A DNA stretch of 64,000 nt from Clostridium cadaveris (GCF_020911725.1 NZ_CP076620.1:810501-874500), one strand, 5' to 3'. Numbered from the stretch's first letter, positions 1 through 9,567 are shown. Notes: generated by a model not told the origin, from the letters alone. Made by a program: numbers and translations.

Positions 1-1247
1 ATATGAAGTTAACTTTAAATGAACGTCAAGAAATATTGGAAGCTATAAAAACAGCATTACGTCCAATATTGTATGATCTTGCAGTTATGACAGTAAAAGA
101 AACTCATATGGGAAATGCAGAGGATAAGACAGAGAAGCTAAAGCTTGCAATTGAAAAAACTCCTGGTATTGAAGATTTAATCACAGAAGTCAATACTGGA
201 GATCATGGTATGACTTTATATGAATTATCTTCCTTTGGTGTAGTTTGTGCAGTCCATCCATGTACTAATCCATGTGCGACTTTAATAAGCAATACTATTG
301 GTATGCTGGCTGCTGGAAATGCAGTCATTCATTGCCCTCATCCAAGAGCAATTAAGGTCTCTCAATATCTTACAAGCATCATAAGCAATACTATTCGTTC
401 TGTTTGTGGAATAGATAATTTGGTAGTGACTCTGGATGAAAGTTTAATGGGATTTACAAGAGAAGTTATGAGTCACCCAGATGTTGATCTTGTGGTTTGC
501 ACAGGAGGAAATAAATCATTACATAAAGCTATGACTTCTGGAAAAAAGGTAATTGGAGCTGGACAAGCAAATCCAGTAGCAATTGTGGATGAAACTGCAG
601 ATTTATATAAAGCTGCTAGGGATATTGTTCAAGGTGCATCTTTTGATAATAATCTTATGTGCACATCAGAAAAAAATATCGTAGTTTTAGATAATGTAGC
701 TGATTCATTTATTGGTGAACTAATCAAAAATGAAGTTTATTATACAAAGAATAAGGATGATGTTCAAAAACTTTTAGATGTAGTAGTAACAGAGGATTGT
801 ACTATTAATAAAAAACTAGAAGGTAGAGATGCAAATTATATTTTAAAATGTGCTGGAATTCAATGTGATTATAATGTGAAATTAATCGTAACTGAGACAG
901 AAGTAAGTCATCAGTTTGTAATGTTAGAGTTATTAATGCCGCTTGTTCCAATTATAAGAGCAGATAACTTTGATGAAGCTCTTGAATTGGCTATAAATAT
1001 TGAACAGGGATATAAGCATACAGCTACAATTCATTCAGAGTCTATAGAACATTTAAATAGAGCAGCAAAAAATATGCAAACTTCAGTTTTTGTAAAGAAC
1101 GGATCATCTCTTTTAGGAATTGGCTTTGATAAAGAGGGACATACGAGTTTTACAATAGCTAATGCAACGGGAGAAGGTACTACGACAGCAAGACATTTTA
1201 CTAGACGAAGAAGATGTACCCTTAGCAACGGTTTCTCTATACGTTAA
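1..1247 (+). CDS. CoA-acylating aldehyde dehydrogenase, microcompartment type (5' partial)
   Basis: This is an NAD-dependent aldehyde dehydrogenase of the EutE/PduP family, which converts an aldehyde inside a microcompartment to acyl-CoA. The catalytic cysteine is in NNLMCTSEK (visible residue 220), with GGNKSLHK and IGAGQANP around the cofactor site. Aligned with the second copy at 4344-5762, the visible protein starts near residue 55-60 of a roughly 470-residue enzyme. The ATG at position 3 is therefore probably an internal Met, and the true start, with any encapsulation peptide, lies before the window. It differs from the second copy at many active-site-near positions, so the two may handle different aldehydes or form mixed oligomers. 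The SAM synthetase gene follows after 24 bp. Confidence 0.9.
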   Translation, partial: MKLTLNERQEILEAIKTALRPILYDLAVMTVKETHMGNAEDKTEKLKLAIEKTPGIEDLITEVNTGDHGMTLYELSSFGVVCAVHPCTNPCATLISNTIGMLAAGNAVIHCPHPRAIKVSQYLTSIISNTIRSVCGIDNLVVTLDESLMGFTREVMSHPDVDLVVCTGGNKSLHKAMTSGKKVIGAGQANPVAIVDETADLYKAARDIVQGASFDNNLMCTSEKNIVVLDNVADSFIGELIKNEVYYTKNKDDVQKLLDVVVTEDCTINKKLEGRDANYILKCAGIQCDYNVKLIVTETEVSHQFVMLELLMPLVPIIRADNFDEALELAINIEQGYKHTATIHSESIEHLNRAAKNMQTSVFVKNGSSLLGIGFDKEGHTSFTIANATGEGTTTARHFTRRRRCTLSNGFSIR

Positions 1248-1271
1248 TTGTTAAGAAAGCAGGTTGGTTAA

Positions 1272-2456
1272 ATGAGAGAAGTATACAATGACAGAACTTA
1301 TTTCATAACTTCAGAATCTGTAACCGAAGGGCATCCTGATAAGATATGTGATCAAATTGCAGATGGTATATTAGATGCTTATCTTGAAAAAGATCCTAAA
1401 TCACGTGTTGCAATAGAAGCTATGGTTTCGACTAATGCATTAATGCTTTCAGGAGAGGTTACATCTATTGCAAAAGTCGATATTGTAAAGAAGGCTAGAG
1501 AGATTATAAGAGAAATTGGTTATATTGAACATGGAAAGGGATTTGATGCTGATACATGTCTCATATTTACTAATATTCATAATCAATCACCAGATATTTC
1601 TCAAGGTGTGACAAAACAATCTTTTGAAGATAAAGAGATACTTGGTGGTGGTGATCAAGGAATTATGTATGGATATGCTACAGATGAAACTGAAAGTTTG
1701 ATGCCTGCACCATGTGATTTAGCTAATAATCTTGCAAAGCAGCTTGCTTATGTAAGAAAAGTACTTAAAGCAAGTTTTTTATATCCAGATGGAAAAACTC
1801 AGATTACTATGAGATATAGTGATGCAGGAAAACCTATTAATATTCATAGTATTGTTGTTTCTGCACAGCATAGTGATTGGATATCCCATGATACCTTAGA
1901 ATCATTTATACGTAAGGCAGTAATTGAACCGGTTATAGATACTAAATGGATGACAGAAGAAACAAAAATTCATATAAATCCTACGGGAAGATTTGTAATT
2001 GGTGGGCCAACAGGAGATACAGGGCTTACAGGAAGAAAAATTATGGTGGACACTTATGGAACAATAGGGAAACATGGGGGAGGAGCATTCTCAGGAAAGG
2101 ACCCTACAAAGGTTGATCGTTCTGCAGCTTACATGGCACGATATGTAGCTAAAAATATTGTAGCATCAGGGCTGGCAAAGAGGTGTGAGGTTTCCTTTGC
2201 ATATGTAATTGGAGGAATTGAGCCAGAAGCAGTTACTGTTAATACATTTGGAACTGGAAAGATTTCTGATAATGATATAGAAAAGTTAGTTAAAAAGGTA
2301 TTTAAATTTGGAGTTGCTGATATTATTGAACAATTAGACCTAAGAAAGCCTCAATTTTTGAAAACAGCTGCTTATGGTCATTTTGGGAGAATAGATCAAG
2401 ACTTCAGATGGGAAGAAACTGATAAAGCGTTAATCTTAAAGGAATCAATACTTTAA
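1272..2456 (+). CDS. metK: S-adenosylmethionine synthetase inside the microcompartment operon
   Basis: This is a full-length methionine adenosyltransferase (394 aa), making SAM from ATP and methionine in the cytoplasm. Family signatures are visible: [12 protein letters not shown] at the N-terminus, [12 protein letters not shown] in the middle and [16 protein letters not shown] in the last third. It sits between the first aldehyde dehydrogenase and the shell gene, with gaps of 24 and 36 bp, so it is almost certainly co-transcribed. SAM synthetase is normally a housekeeping gene. In a microcompartment operon it would make sense if the off-window signature enzyme is a glycyl-radical enzyme, whose activase consumes SAM. 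That link is inference. The ribosome site before the ATG is weak. Confidence 0.95.
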   Translation: MREVYNDRTYFITSESVTEGHPDKICDQIADGILDAYLEKDPKSRVAIEAMVSTNALMLSGEVTSIAKVDIVKKAREIIREIGYIEHGKGFDADTCLIFTNIHNQSPDISQGVTKQSFEDKEILGGGDQGIMYGYATDETESLMPAPCDLANNLAKQLAYVRKVLKASFLYPDGKTQITMRYSDAGKPINIHSIVVSAQHSDWISHDTLESFIRKAVIEPVIDTKWMTEETKIHINPTGRFVIGGPTGDTGLTGRKIMVDTYGTIGKHGGGAFSGKDPTKVDRSAAYMARYVAKNIVASGLAKRCEVSFAYVIGGIEPEAVTVNTFGTGKISDNDIEKLVKKVFKFGVADIIEQLDLRKPQFLKTAAYGHFGRIDQDFRWEETDKALILKESIL

Positions 2457-2492
2457 TAATTATATAAAATTAAATTTTAGGAGGAATTAAGT

Positions 2493-2771
2493 ATGACAAA
2501 TGAAGCGTTAGGAATGGTTGAAACAAAAGGTTTAGTAGGAGCAATAGAAGCAGCAGATGCAATGACAAAGGCTGCAAATGTAGTATTAATAGGATATGAA
2601 AAGATAGGATCAGGATTAGTAACAGTTATGGTTCGTGGAGATGTAGGAGCAGTTAAAGCATCTGTAGATGCAGGAGCAGCTGCAGCATCTAATGTTGGAG
2701 AAGTAGTATCTCAACATGTAATCCCAAGACCACATACAGATGTTGAAAAGATTTTACCAAAATCTTTATAA
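2493..2771 (+). CDS. Microcompartment shell protein, single BMC domain
   Basis: This 92-residue protein is a one-domain hexamer-forming shell protein of the PduA/EutM/CutN type. It opens with [20 protein letters not shown], contains the [18 protein letters not shown] segment, and ends with the usual [13 protein letters not shown] tail. These hexamers tile the facets of the polyhedral shell and their central pores pass small polar substrates. An excellent AGGAGG ribosome site at 2479-2485 suggests strong translation, as expected for the main facet protein. A small GC-rich hairpin follows the stop codon. Other shell genes must lie upstream, because a pentameric vertex protein is not present in the window. 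Confidence 0.95.
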   Translation: MTNEALGMVETKGLVGAIEAADAMTKAANVVLIGYEKIGSGLVTVMVRGDVGAVKASVDAGAAAASNVGEVVSQHVIPRPHTDVEKILPKSL

Positions 2772-2789
2772 GATAAAAGAAAATATATA

Positions 2790-2805
2790 GGGGCATTAGA
2801 GCCCC
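2790..2805 (+). other. Hairpin after the shell gene
   Basis: GGGGC and GCCCC arms around a six-base loop lie 18 bp after the shell protein stop. No clean T-run follows, so this is more likely an mRNA-stabilising or processing stem, or a partial terminator that raises the shell protein level over downstream enzymes. The role is inferred. Confidence 0.45.
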
Positions 2806-2838
2806 TTAAATAATAAAATTCCGAAAGGGGTTAGGATA

Positions 2839-3507
2839 ATGACTAACAATGAAATTATAAAGATAGTTACTGAAAGAGTAATTAAGAAATTAAAGGAATA
2901 CAATGATTTTAAAATCCCTGTAGGAGTTTCCAATCGTCATGTACATGTAAGCCAAGAAGACTTAGAAGTTTTATTTGGAAAAGGCTATGAGTTAACTAAA
3001 AAATCTGTTTTAAAACAACCAGGTCAATATGCAAGTAATGAAACAGTTACAATTCGCGGACCTAAAGGCGAATTTGAGCGTGTTAGAATATTAGGTCCAG
3101 TAAGAGCTAAGAGTCAGGTGGAAATTTCCAAGACAGATAGTTTTAGACTTGGAATTAAGCCTCCAATTAGAGAATCAGGTAAATTAGATGGAACTCCAGG
3201 TATAGAAATTATTGGGCCTAAAGGTAAAATAGTTCTTCCGTATGGAGCTATTATTGCATTTAGGCATATTCATATGACACCGGAACAAGCTTTAGCAATG
3301 GGACTAAGAGATAATGAGATAGTAGATGTTGAGACCTTTGGAGAAAGAAAAGGAATATTTGGAGATGTACTAGTTAGAGTTTCTGACAAATCGGCTTTAG
3401 AAATGCATGTAGATGTTGATGAGGCAAACGCTTTTTCACTTAATAATAATGATTATGTGGTTATAAAACATGATAATAACCAAGAAAGAGGAAGTATATG
3501 CTCATAA
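2839..3507 (+). CDS. pduL: Phosphate propanoyl/acetyltransferase PduL
   Basis: PduL-type phosphotransacylase (222 aa) transfers the acyl group from CoA to phosphate, recycling CoA in the microcompartment lumen and feeding acyl phosphate to a kinase. Two zinc-binding PduL half-domains are visible: VSNRHVHVS near residue 30 and AFRHIHMTP near residue 140, each with its HxH pair. The N-terminal helix TNNEIIKIVTERVIKKL looks like a lumen-targeting encapsulation peptide joined by a short linker. The end overlaps the start of eutJ by 10 bp, indicating translational coupling. It is unrelated to the Pta and EutD families. Confidence 0.95.
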   Translation: MTNNEIIKIVTERVIKKLKEYNDFKIPVGVSNRHVHVSQEDLEVLFGKGYELTKKSVLKQPGQYASNETVTIRGPKGEFERVRILGPVRAKSQVEISKTDSFRLGIKPPIRESGKLDGTPGIEIIGPKGKIVLPYGAIIAFRHIHMTPEQALAMGLRDNEIVDVETFGERKGIFGDVLVRVSDKSALEMHVDVDEANAFSLNNNDYVVIKHDNNQERGSICS

Positions 3508-4307
3508 ATAATGATATTCTTGCAGAATTTTCAGAGCTTATTCGTGAAAATAAATGTAACTCTTTTTCTGGAATTTTAAAAACAGGAGTAGACCTTGGAA
3601 CAGCAAATATTGTAATTTCAGTTGTAGATGAAAACAACAGACCTATAGCAGGAGTAACGGAGGTTTCAAAGGTAGTTAAGGATGGAGTTGTAGTAGATTT
3701 TGTAGGAGGAATACAAGCAATTAAGCGCTTGAAAGCTAGATTAGAAGATATGCTTGGAGTAACTCTTGAAACTGCTGCTACAGCTATTCCTCCTGGAATT
3801 ATAGATGGGAATGTAAGATGTATTTCTAATGTAATAGAAGGAGCTGGATTTGAGGTAACAAATGTTATTGATGAACCTTCAGCTGCTGCTACTGTTTTAG
3901 GAATAAAAGATGGAGCAGTAGTAGATGTAGGTGGGGGAACCACTGGTATAAGTATTATAAAAGATGGAAATGTCATCTTCACTGCTGATGAACCTACTGG
4001 TGGAACACATATGACTTTAGTTCTTGCAGGATATTACGGAATCTCTATTGAAGAAGCAGAGGAAATTAAGAAAGATATCACAAGGGAAAATGATGTATTT
4101 CCAATTATAAAACCTGTTGTAGAGAAAATGGCCTCTATCGTTAAGGGATTTCTTTCAGAATATGATGTGGACGATGTATATGTTGTAGGTGGAGCAGCTT
4201 GTTTCAATGAATTTGAAAGCACTTTTGAAAAACAATTAGGAATAAGAACAATAAAGCCTAATGATGCATTACTTGTTACGCCTTTAGGAATTGCATGGAA
4301 TGCTTAA
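3498..4307 (+). CDS. eutJ: EutJ-like actin/Hsp70-fold microcompartment chaperone
   Basis: This 269-residue protein belongs to the EutJ family of Hsp70/actin-fold ATPases found in microcompartment operons; the exact role, probably assembly or reactivation, is not established. The phosphate-1 loop TGVDLGTANIVISVVDE is near residue 30, the connect motif DEPSAAATVLG near 125, the phosphate-2 loop VVDVGGGTTGISII near 140 and the adenosine motif VVGGAACFNEF near 230. It lacks the Hsp70 substrate-binding domain, as is normal for EutJ. It overlaps pduL and is followed by eutE after 36 bp. Confidence 0.92.
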   Translation: MLINNDILAEFSELIRENKCNSFSGILKTGVDLGTANIVISVVDENNRPIAGVTEVSKVVKDGVVVDFVGGIQAIKRLKARLEDMLGVTLETAATAIPPGIIDGNVRCISNVIEGAGFEVTNVIDEPSAAATVLGIKDGAVVDVGGGTTGISIIKDGNVIFTADEPTGGTHMTLVLAGYYGISIEEAEEIKKDITRENDVFPIIKPVVEKMASIVKGFLSEYDVDDVYVVGGAACFNEFESTFEKQLGIRTIKPNDALLVTPLGIAWNA

Positions 4308-4343
4308 AGGCAACCTCAAATAAGAAAATAAGGAGTGATATTC

Positions 4344-5762
4344 GTGGAAATGGATATTAAAGTAATTGAGCAAATGGTAGCTCAAGCTTTGAAGGAGATT
4401 CAAACAGAACAACCACAAAAATTTACATCTGTAAAAACAGAAAAACAATATGGAATATTTAAAACTATGGACGAAGCAATAAATGCATCTGAAATCGCTC
4501 AGAAAAAGTTATTGTTCTCTAAAATATCTGAACGTCAAAAGTATGTTGATGTTATAAAAGAGACTATTTTAAAAAGAGAGAACCTAGAACTTATATCTAG
4601 GTTAGCGGTAGAAGAAACAGAAATTGGAAAATATGAAGATAAATTAATTAAAAATCGTGTAGCTGCTGAAAATACACCAGGCACTGAAGATTTAATAACA
4701 GAATCCAAGACAGGAGACAATGGAATTACTTTAGTTGAGTATTGTCCATTTGGAGTAATAGGTGCAATTACACCAACTACAAATCCTACAGAAACTATAA
4801 TTTGTAACTCTATTTCAATGATAGCAGGTGGAAACACTGTTGTATTCAGCCCGCATCCAAGAGCAAAAAAGGTGTCTCAAATGCTTGTGAAAATGTTGAA
4901 TAAAGCACTAATGGAAAATGGAGCTCCAGAAGATCTTATTACTATGGTAGAAGAACCTTCTATTGAAAATACAAATAAGATGATTGATAATGATAAAGTT
5001 CGTCTTCTTGTTGCAACAGGTGGACCTTCTATTGTAAAAAAGGTGCTTTCTTCAGGAAAGAAAGCAATTGGTGCAGGAGCAGGAAATCCACCAGTTGTTG
5101 TAGATGAAACTGCTGATATAGAAAAAGCAGCTAAAGATATAATAGATGGATGTAGTTTTGATAATAATGTTCCTTGTATTGCAGAAAAAGAAGTTTTTGC
5201 AGTTGAGTATATTTGTGATTATTTGATTCATTATATGAAAATTAATGGAGCTTATCAAATTACAGATTCAGCACTTATAGAGAGATTAGTTGAATTAGTT
5301 ACAAATGAAAAAGGTGGGCCCAAAACATCATTTGTTGGTAAGAGTGCAAAATATATACTTGATAAGCTTGGAATTAAAGTTGATGACAGCGTAAAAGTTA
5401 TAATTATGGAAGTAGACAAGAATCATTTATTAGTTCAAGAAGAAATGATGATGCCAATTCTTCCAATTGTTCGAGTTCCTGATGTAGATACTGCTATTGA
5501 GTATGCACATGAAGCTGAACATGGAAATCGTCATACAGCTATGATGCATTCTAAAAACGTTGATAAATTAAGTAAAATGGCAAAATTACTTGAAACAACA
5601 ATTTTTGTGAAAAATGCTCCATCATATGCTGGAATTGGTGTTGGTGGTGAAGGTTATACTACATTTACTATTGCAGGACCAACAGGTGAAGGACTTACTT
5701 CAGCAAAATCATTTTGCAGAAAACGTAAATGTGTTTTAAGTGATGCATTTAGCATTCGTTAA
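4344..5762 (+). CDS. eutE: CoA-acylating aldehyde dehydrogenase EutE/PduP-like
   Basis: This is the complete second aldehyde dehydrogenase of the operon (472 aa), making acyl-CoA and NADH from the aldehyde released in the lumen. The catalytic Cys is in NNVPCIAEK (about residue 278), and the cofactor-site segments GGPSIVKKV and IGAGAGNPP are clear. The N-terminus MDIKVIEQMVAQALKEIQ is an amphipathic helix followed by a linker, a typical encapsulation peptide. The GTG at 4344 is preferred because AGGAG ends 8 bp upstream; an ATG at 4350 is the alternative. With the alcohol dehydrogenase downstream it closes the NAD cycle by aldehyde dismutation. Confidence 0.93.
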   Translation: MEMDIKVIEQMVAQALKEIQTEQPQKFTSVKTEKQYGIFKTMDEAINASEIAQKKLLFSKISERQKYVDVIKETILKRENLELISRLAVEETEIGKYEDKLIKNRVAAENTPGTEDLITESKTGDNGITLVEYCPFGVIGAITPTTNPTETIICNSISMIAGGNTVVFSPHPRAKKVSQMLVKMLNKALMENGAPEDLITMVEEPSIENTNKMIDNDKVRLLVATGGPSIVKKVLSSGKKAIGAGAGNPPVVVDETADIEKAAKDIIDGCSFDNNVPCIAEKEVFAVEYICDYLIHYMKINGAYQITDSALIERLVELVTNEKGGPKTSFVGKSAKYILDKLGIKVDDSVKVIIMEVDKNHLLVQEEMMMPILPIVRVPDVDTAIEYAHEAEHGNRHTAMMHSKNVDKLSKMAKLLETTIFVKNAPSYAGIGVGGEGYTTFTIAGPTGEGLTSAKSFCRKRKCVLSDAFSIR

Positions 5763-5810
5763 ACTTACAGCTGCTTTAACAGATAAAATGATAATGAAGG
5801 GGAAATGTAT

Positions 5811-6926
5811 ATGGCAAATGTATACATAAAAACAAAAATACTTAGTGGAGATTCTGCTATAAAATATTTAAAGGAAATTCGAAGTAAAACTATTTTTATT
5901 GTTTGTGATAAATTTATATCAGAAAGTGGAACTATTAAATATATCACTAATGCTTTAGATTTAACTAATTCTGTAGAAGTTTTTGATCAAGCTATACCGG
6001 ATCCGACTACTGAAGTAGTTGGAAAAGGGTTAAATATGATATATAAAGTGAAACCAGATATTGTAATTGGTTTTGGTGGAGGTTCAGCTATTGATACAGC
6101 AAAAGGTATTATTTATTTTGCTAACCTTAAGAAGGGAATAAAGAAACCTGAATTTATAACAGTTCCTACTACTAGTGGAACTGGTTCTGAGGTTACATCT
6201 GTGGCCGTTATAACAGATTTAGAAAACAAAAGCAAGCATTTGATTGCATCAGATGAAATTTTAGCTGATGTTGCATTAGTAGATCCCCAATTAACACTTT
6301 CTGTTCCGCAATCAATTACAGCAAATACTGGTATGGATGTATTTACTCATGCTCTTGAAGCTTATGTTTCAAAGGATGCAAATGTATTTTCTGATGCACT
6401 AGCTGAAAAATCAATAGAATTACTTTTGAATTCACTTCTTACATGCTATAAAGAAGGTAAAAATTTAGTAGCTAGAACAATGATGCATGAAGCTTCAACC
6501 CTTGCAGGAATAGCATTTAATACAGCAGGATTAGGTGTTAATCATAGTATTGCTCATCAACTTGGAGGTACTTTTCATATTCCACATGGTTTAGCTAATG
6601 CGATTCTTTTAAATGAGGTAATTGAATATAACTGTGTAAATCATGATATTATGTTGAAATATGCCTCTCTTGCATATAAAGTACAGCTTGTAAGTATAGA
6701 TGAAACACCTGAATTTGCAGTAAAAGTATTAAAAGAAATAATAAATACTTTAATGCGTTGTATGAATATGCCACTCAACATAAGAGGAATTGGGATAGAT
6801 ATTGAAGAATACAAACATCATATTCAGAGAATGAGTGATACTGCGCTTTTAGATAATTGCTTAAATACTACTCCTCGTAAAATTGGAGCGGCTGGCATTC
6901 AAAAGATTTTATGTAGTATCTACTAG
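5811..6926 (+). CDS. Iron-containing alcohol dehydrogenase of the microcompartment (EutG/CutO-like)
   Basis: This group III, Fe-dependent alcohol dehydrogenase (371 aa) would reduce part of the aldehyde to alcohol and regenerate NAD+ in the compartment. The dinucleotide motif GFGGGSAIDTAKGI and the PTTSGTGSEVTS loop are visible. Metal ligands lie in the TGMDVFTHALEAYVS and HSIAHQLGGTFHIPHG segments. The ATG at 5811 is preferred over 5805 because AAGGGGA ends 7 bp before it. This is the last gene of the operon; a strong bidirectional hairpin follows. The Cut, Eut and Pdu versions cannot be told apart from the sequence alone. Confidence 0.92.
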   Translation: MANVYIKTKILSGDSAIKYLKEIRSKTIFIVCDKFISESGTIKYITNALDLTNSVEVFDQAIPDPTTEVVGKGLNMIYKVKPDIVIGFGGGSAIDTAKGIIYFANLKKGIKKPEFITVPTTSGTGSEVTSVAVITDLENKSKHLIASDEILADVALVDPQLTLSVPQSITANTGMDVFTHALEAYVSKDANVFSDALAEKSIELLLNSLLTCYKEGKNLVARTMMHEASTLAGIAFNTAGLGVNHSIAHQLGGTFHIPHGLANAILLNEVIEYNCVNHDIMLKYASLAYKVQLVSIDETPEFAVKVLKEIINTLMRCMNMPLNIRGIGIDIEEYKHHIQRMSDTALLDNCLNTTPRKIGAAGIQKILCSIY

Positions 6927-6951
6927 ATGAATTATAAAGACAGTTAATCAT

Positions 6952-7013
6952 AAAATAAGAAAAGCCAAGCTAACTTAATATTGATATTAAGTCAGTCTGG
7001 CTTTTCTTATTTT
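6952..7013. terminator. Terminator at the end of the microcompartment operon
   Basis: Long inverted repeat: AAAATAAGAAAAGCC pairs with GGCTTTTCTTATTTT, and inside it TTAATAT faces ATATTAA. A-rich and T-rich flanks allow termination in both directions. Confidence 0.85.
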
Positions 7014-7065
7014 GAAAAATTAAATTTAAGAGAATCAGATAAATAACTATTAAAAAATTTGAGCA

Positions 7066-7085
7066 ATTGTATGAAAAATTACAAT
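7066..7085. promoter_or_regulatory. Small dyad upstream of the PocR sensor gene
   Basis: ATTGTA and TACAAT form a 6-bp inverted repeat with an 8-bp spacer about 75 bp before the sensor gene start. It may be a binding site for the AraC-type regulator encoded downstream, but nothing else supports this. Confidence 0.25.
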
Positions 7086-7158
7086 AGATTACAGAGAAAT
7101 TGTCATCATATTTTTAAAATGATAAAATAAAAGAAGCATGAATAGAGGGAGTGATTAT

Positions 7159-8484
7159 ATGGAAGAATTTTATGAAAACGATTATTCCATTGAACACCAT
7201 ACCAAAGTAGATATTGATAATTATATGAATGATGATAATAGTAACAAGTTAGATATTATTCATATATTTGGTAAGGAGAAACTAGAAAAGATACAGACAA
7301 GTCTTTCTAAAGCTACAGGATTAGCTTTTATTACAGTAGACTATAAAGGAGAGCCAATAACAGAATCAACTTATTTTTCAAAGTTCTGCTTTAATATTCG
7401 TAAAGATGCATCAGCTGTAGAGTTATGCAGGTCTTCAGATGCGTTTGGGGCTATTCAGGCTGCAGTTACACAGAAGCCTAATGTTTATTTTTGTCCTTGT
7501 GGATTATTAGAAGTAGCGATTCCAATAGTAGTAAAAGGACATTATCTTGGAGGATTTATCGGAGGACAAATACGTTGTAATGATGCTCCATCTTCTGTAA
7601 GTTGTCTAGAATCAGTGATTCATTCAAAAAAATCAGAAAAACTTTTAGAAGATAACCGTAAGTTAATGGAGGAGATACCTGAGTATTCATACGAAAAGTT
7701 TGTAGATATTGCAAATCTTGTTTTTCTTGTAATTAATCAATTGAGTGAGAATGAAATCAGTAAGCATATGCAGGAGGAAGTTTTAAAGAAACGTATTAAA
7801 AAATTTCAGATAGCCAATAATCGCTGTAGAAAAGAAAATGAACAGAAGGATATGCAACTTAATGAATTAAAAGCATTGTCAAATCCATATGAAATTATTA
7901 ATGGATTGATATCAATACTTAATATGACAATTATTGAAAATGCACCTCAGACTAATGAAATGATGAATTTATTTATAGAGTATTTAAAATATATGTATAT
8001 GGAGAAAGAGACATTTACTACTATTTCTAATGAAATTGAGCACGTAAATCAATATCTTAAGTTTCACAAGAAAAGATTGGGAGAAAGACTTGATTATTCA
8101 ATTAATATCCCTAAAGATTTATATATACGAAAAATACCGACAGCTTTATTAATGCCATTTGTTCAAAATGCTCTTTATAATGGGATTATGTTAAAGAAGG
8201 AGGGGGGAAAGATTTCATTAAGCGGAGATATTAAAGATAATAATATTGTTTTAATAATTAGTGATAATGGAGTAGGACTAACAGGAAAAGAATTAGATAT
8301 TAAATTTGAATCTTTTAAAGATAAGAACGAAAGGTATTATATAAAACTTGGAATGGAATGTGCAATGGAAAAAGTTAAACGTCTTTTTGGAGAAGATTAT
8401 AATATTGTCATAGAGGATTATAGGAATAAGGGACGAAAATGTATTTTAATTTGGCCAGAAAATCTGAATGAAAGGATTGAATAA
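7159..8484 (+). CDS. PocR-domain sensor, LytS-type histidine kinase fold with altered catalytic residues
   Basis: Cytoplasmic sensor of 441 aa with a PocR ligand-binding domain (about residues 35-200, with Cys residues in FCFNIRK, ELCRSS and YFCPCGLLE), a coiled coil, and a LytS-like dimerisation and ATPase module. PocR domains are associated with microcompartment substrates such as diols and choline-type compounds. The usual NPHF phospho-acceptor motif reads NPYE here, so the His is Tyr244, and the N-box ENA reads QNA (Gln336). The SDNGVGL ATP loop is kept. It may bind ATP without autophosphorylating. The ATG at 7159 has GAGGGAG 7 bp upstream; the longer reading from 7138 does not. The response regulator follows after 2 bp. 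Confidence 0.85.
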   Translation: MEEFYENDYSIEHHTKVDIDNYMNDDNSNKLDIIHIFGKEKLEKIQTSLSKATGLAFITVDYKGEPITESTYFSKFCFNIRKDASAVELCRSSDAFGAIQAAVTQKPNVYFCPCGLLEVAIPIVVKGHYLGGFIGGQIRCNDAPSSVSCLESVIHSKKSEKLLEDNRKLMEEIPEYSYEKFVDIANLVFLVINQLSENEISKHMQEEVLKKRIKKFQIANNRCRKENEQKDMQLNELKALSNPYEIINGLISILNMTIIENAPQTNEMMNLFIEYLKYMYMEKETFTTISNEIEHVNQYLKFHKKRLGERLDYSINIPKDLYIRKIPTALLMPFVQNALYNGIMLKKEGGKISLSGDIKDNNIVLIISDNGVGLTGKELDIKFESFKDKNERYYIKLGMECAMEKVKRLFGEDYNIVIEDYRNKGRKCILIWPENLNERIE

Positions 8485-8486
8485 TT

Positions 8487-9491
8487 ATGTACAACGTTTT
8501 AATTGCAGATGATGATATTTTAATGAAAGAAGCATTAAATATTATGATATCCAGAGAAGAAAAATTTAAAGTTAAGAAAATGGTCGGAACTGGTGAAGAA
8601 GCAGTTAAAGCATGTAAAGAGGAAGATATTGATATTGTTTTTATTGATTTTCGAATGCCTGGTATTACTGGTTTGGAAGCAAGTAGAATCATTTATCAAG
8701 CTAACTCTAATATAGATATCTATCTTTTATTAGATTACTCAACTAATATTATAATCAGTAATGAAGTTAAGGATTCAGTAAAAGACATTTTTGAAAAACC
8801 GATTACATATGCTAAATTAAAAAGAACATTAGATAGTTATAAATCAAAGCATGAAGACTCAGTTCAAAAACAATTAGAACAACTTACTGAAATTATTAAA
8901 AAAAGAGATTTTGAATTCTTTTACATGAACTTAAATAAAATTATTGATGAAATTTATGTTATTGGGAATGAGGATTCAATAAAGTTGATTGAAATTTTCA
9001 AGTATATAGGACGTAATCTTTTAGATACTATTAATTTTTATGATGGTCAAAAAAATATTACAGAAATATTCCCTATTAATGAAGGTCTTATACTAGAAAA
9101 GAAGACATCAGAATTGTGGTTATTTCAGATTGTGGACTATTTGTTTCAACAAAATAGTATTAATAGATATCCACTTTTAGAAAATATCTTTATTTATATA
9201 GACAATCACATAAAGGAAGATATTACTCTTAATAAAATTATTGATAATTGTGCAATTAGCCAAGGATATCTAAGTAGAATCTTTAGAGAGCAGTTTCAAG
9301 TAAGTGTAACAGAATATCTTCATATGAAAAAAATGAATTTGGCAAAGGGATACTTTTATTTTACGTCAGATAGTATTGCAGAAGTTGCATTTAGACTTGG
9401 ATATAATGAAAGTAGCTATTTTAGTAAGGTATTTAAAAAGTATGAAAAGATGACTGTTAAACAATACAAGAATGGAATATCAACGAAATAG
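8487..9491 (+). CDS. Response regulator with AraC-type DNA-binding domain
   Basis: A 334-residue protein with a receiver domain at residues 1-120 (acidic DDD triad, Asp54 in FIDFRMPG, Lys104 in FEKPI), a middle linker of unknown fold and a C-terminal AraC double helix-turn-helix from about residue 230 (SQGYLSRIFREQF, then SIAEVAFRLGYNESSYFSKVFKK). The switch Thr normally found after strand 4 appears to be missing (YLLLDYS). It is paired with the PocR sensor by position and most likely activates the microcompartment operon. Since the partner lacks a phospho-acceptor His, signalling may run by direct contact or through another kinase. Confidence 0.88.
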   Translation: MYNVLIADDDILMKEALNIMISREEKFKVKKMVGTGEEAVKACKEEDIDIVFIDFRMPGITGLEASRIIYQANSNIDIYLLLDYSTNIIISNEVKDSVKDIFEKPITYAKLKRTLDSYKSKHEDSVQKQLEQLTEIIKKRDFEFFYMNLNKIIDEIYVIGNEDSIKLIEIFKYIGRNLLDTINFYDGQKNITEIFPINEGLILEKKTSELWLFQIVDYLFQQNSINRYPLLENIFIYIDNHIKEDITLNKIIDNCAISQGYLSRIFREQFQVSVTEYLHMKKMNLAKGYFYFTSDSIAEVAFRLGYNESSYFSKVFKKYEKMTVKQYKNGISTK

Positions 9492-9522
9492 AATCTATAA
9501 GATGATTAATTAATCTGAAAAT

Positions 9523-9551
9523 TTGACAAAATCAAACGCTTATGATAACAT
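9523..9551 (+). promoter_or_regulatory. Probable thiC promoter
   Basis: TTGACA at 9523 and TAACAT at 9546, separated by 17 bp, lie just before the TPP riboswitch. The -35 is perfect and the -10 matches 4 of 6 consensus bases. Confidence 0.55.
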
Positions 9552-9567
9552 TTAGTAAAAATATATT

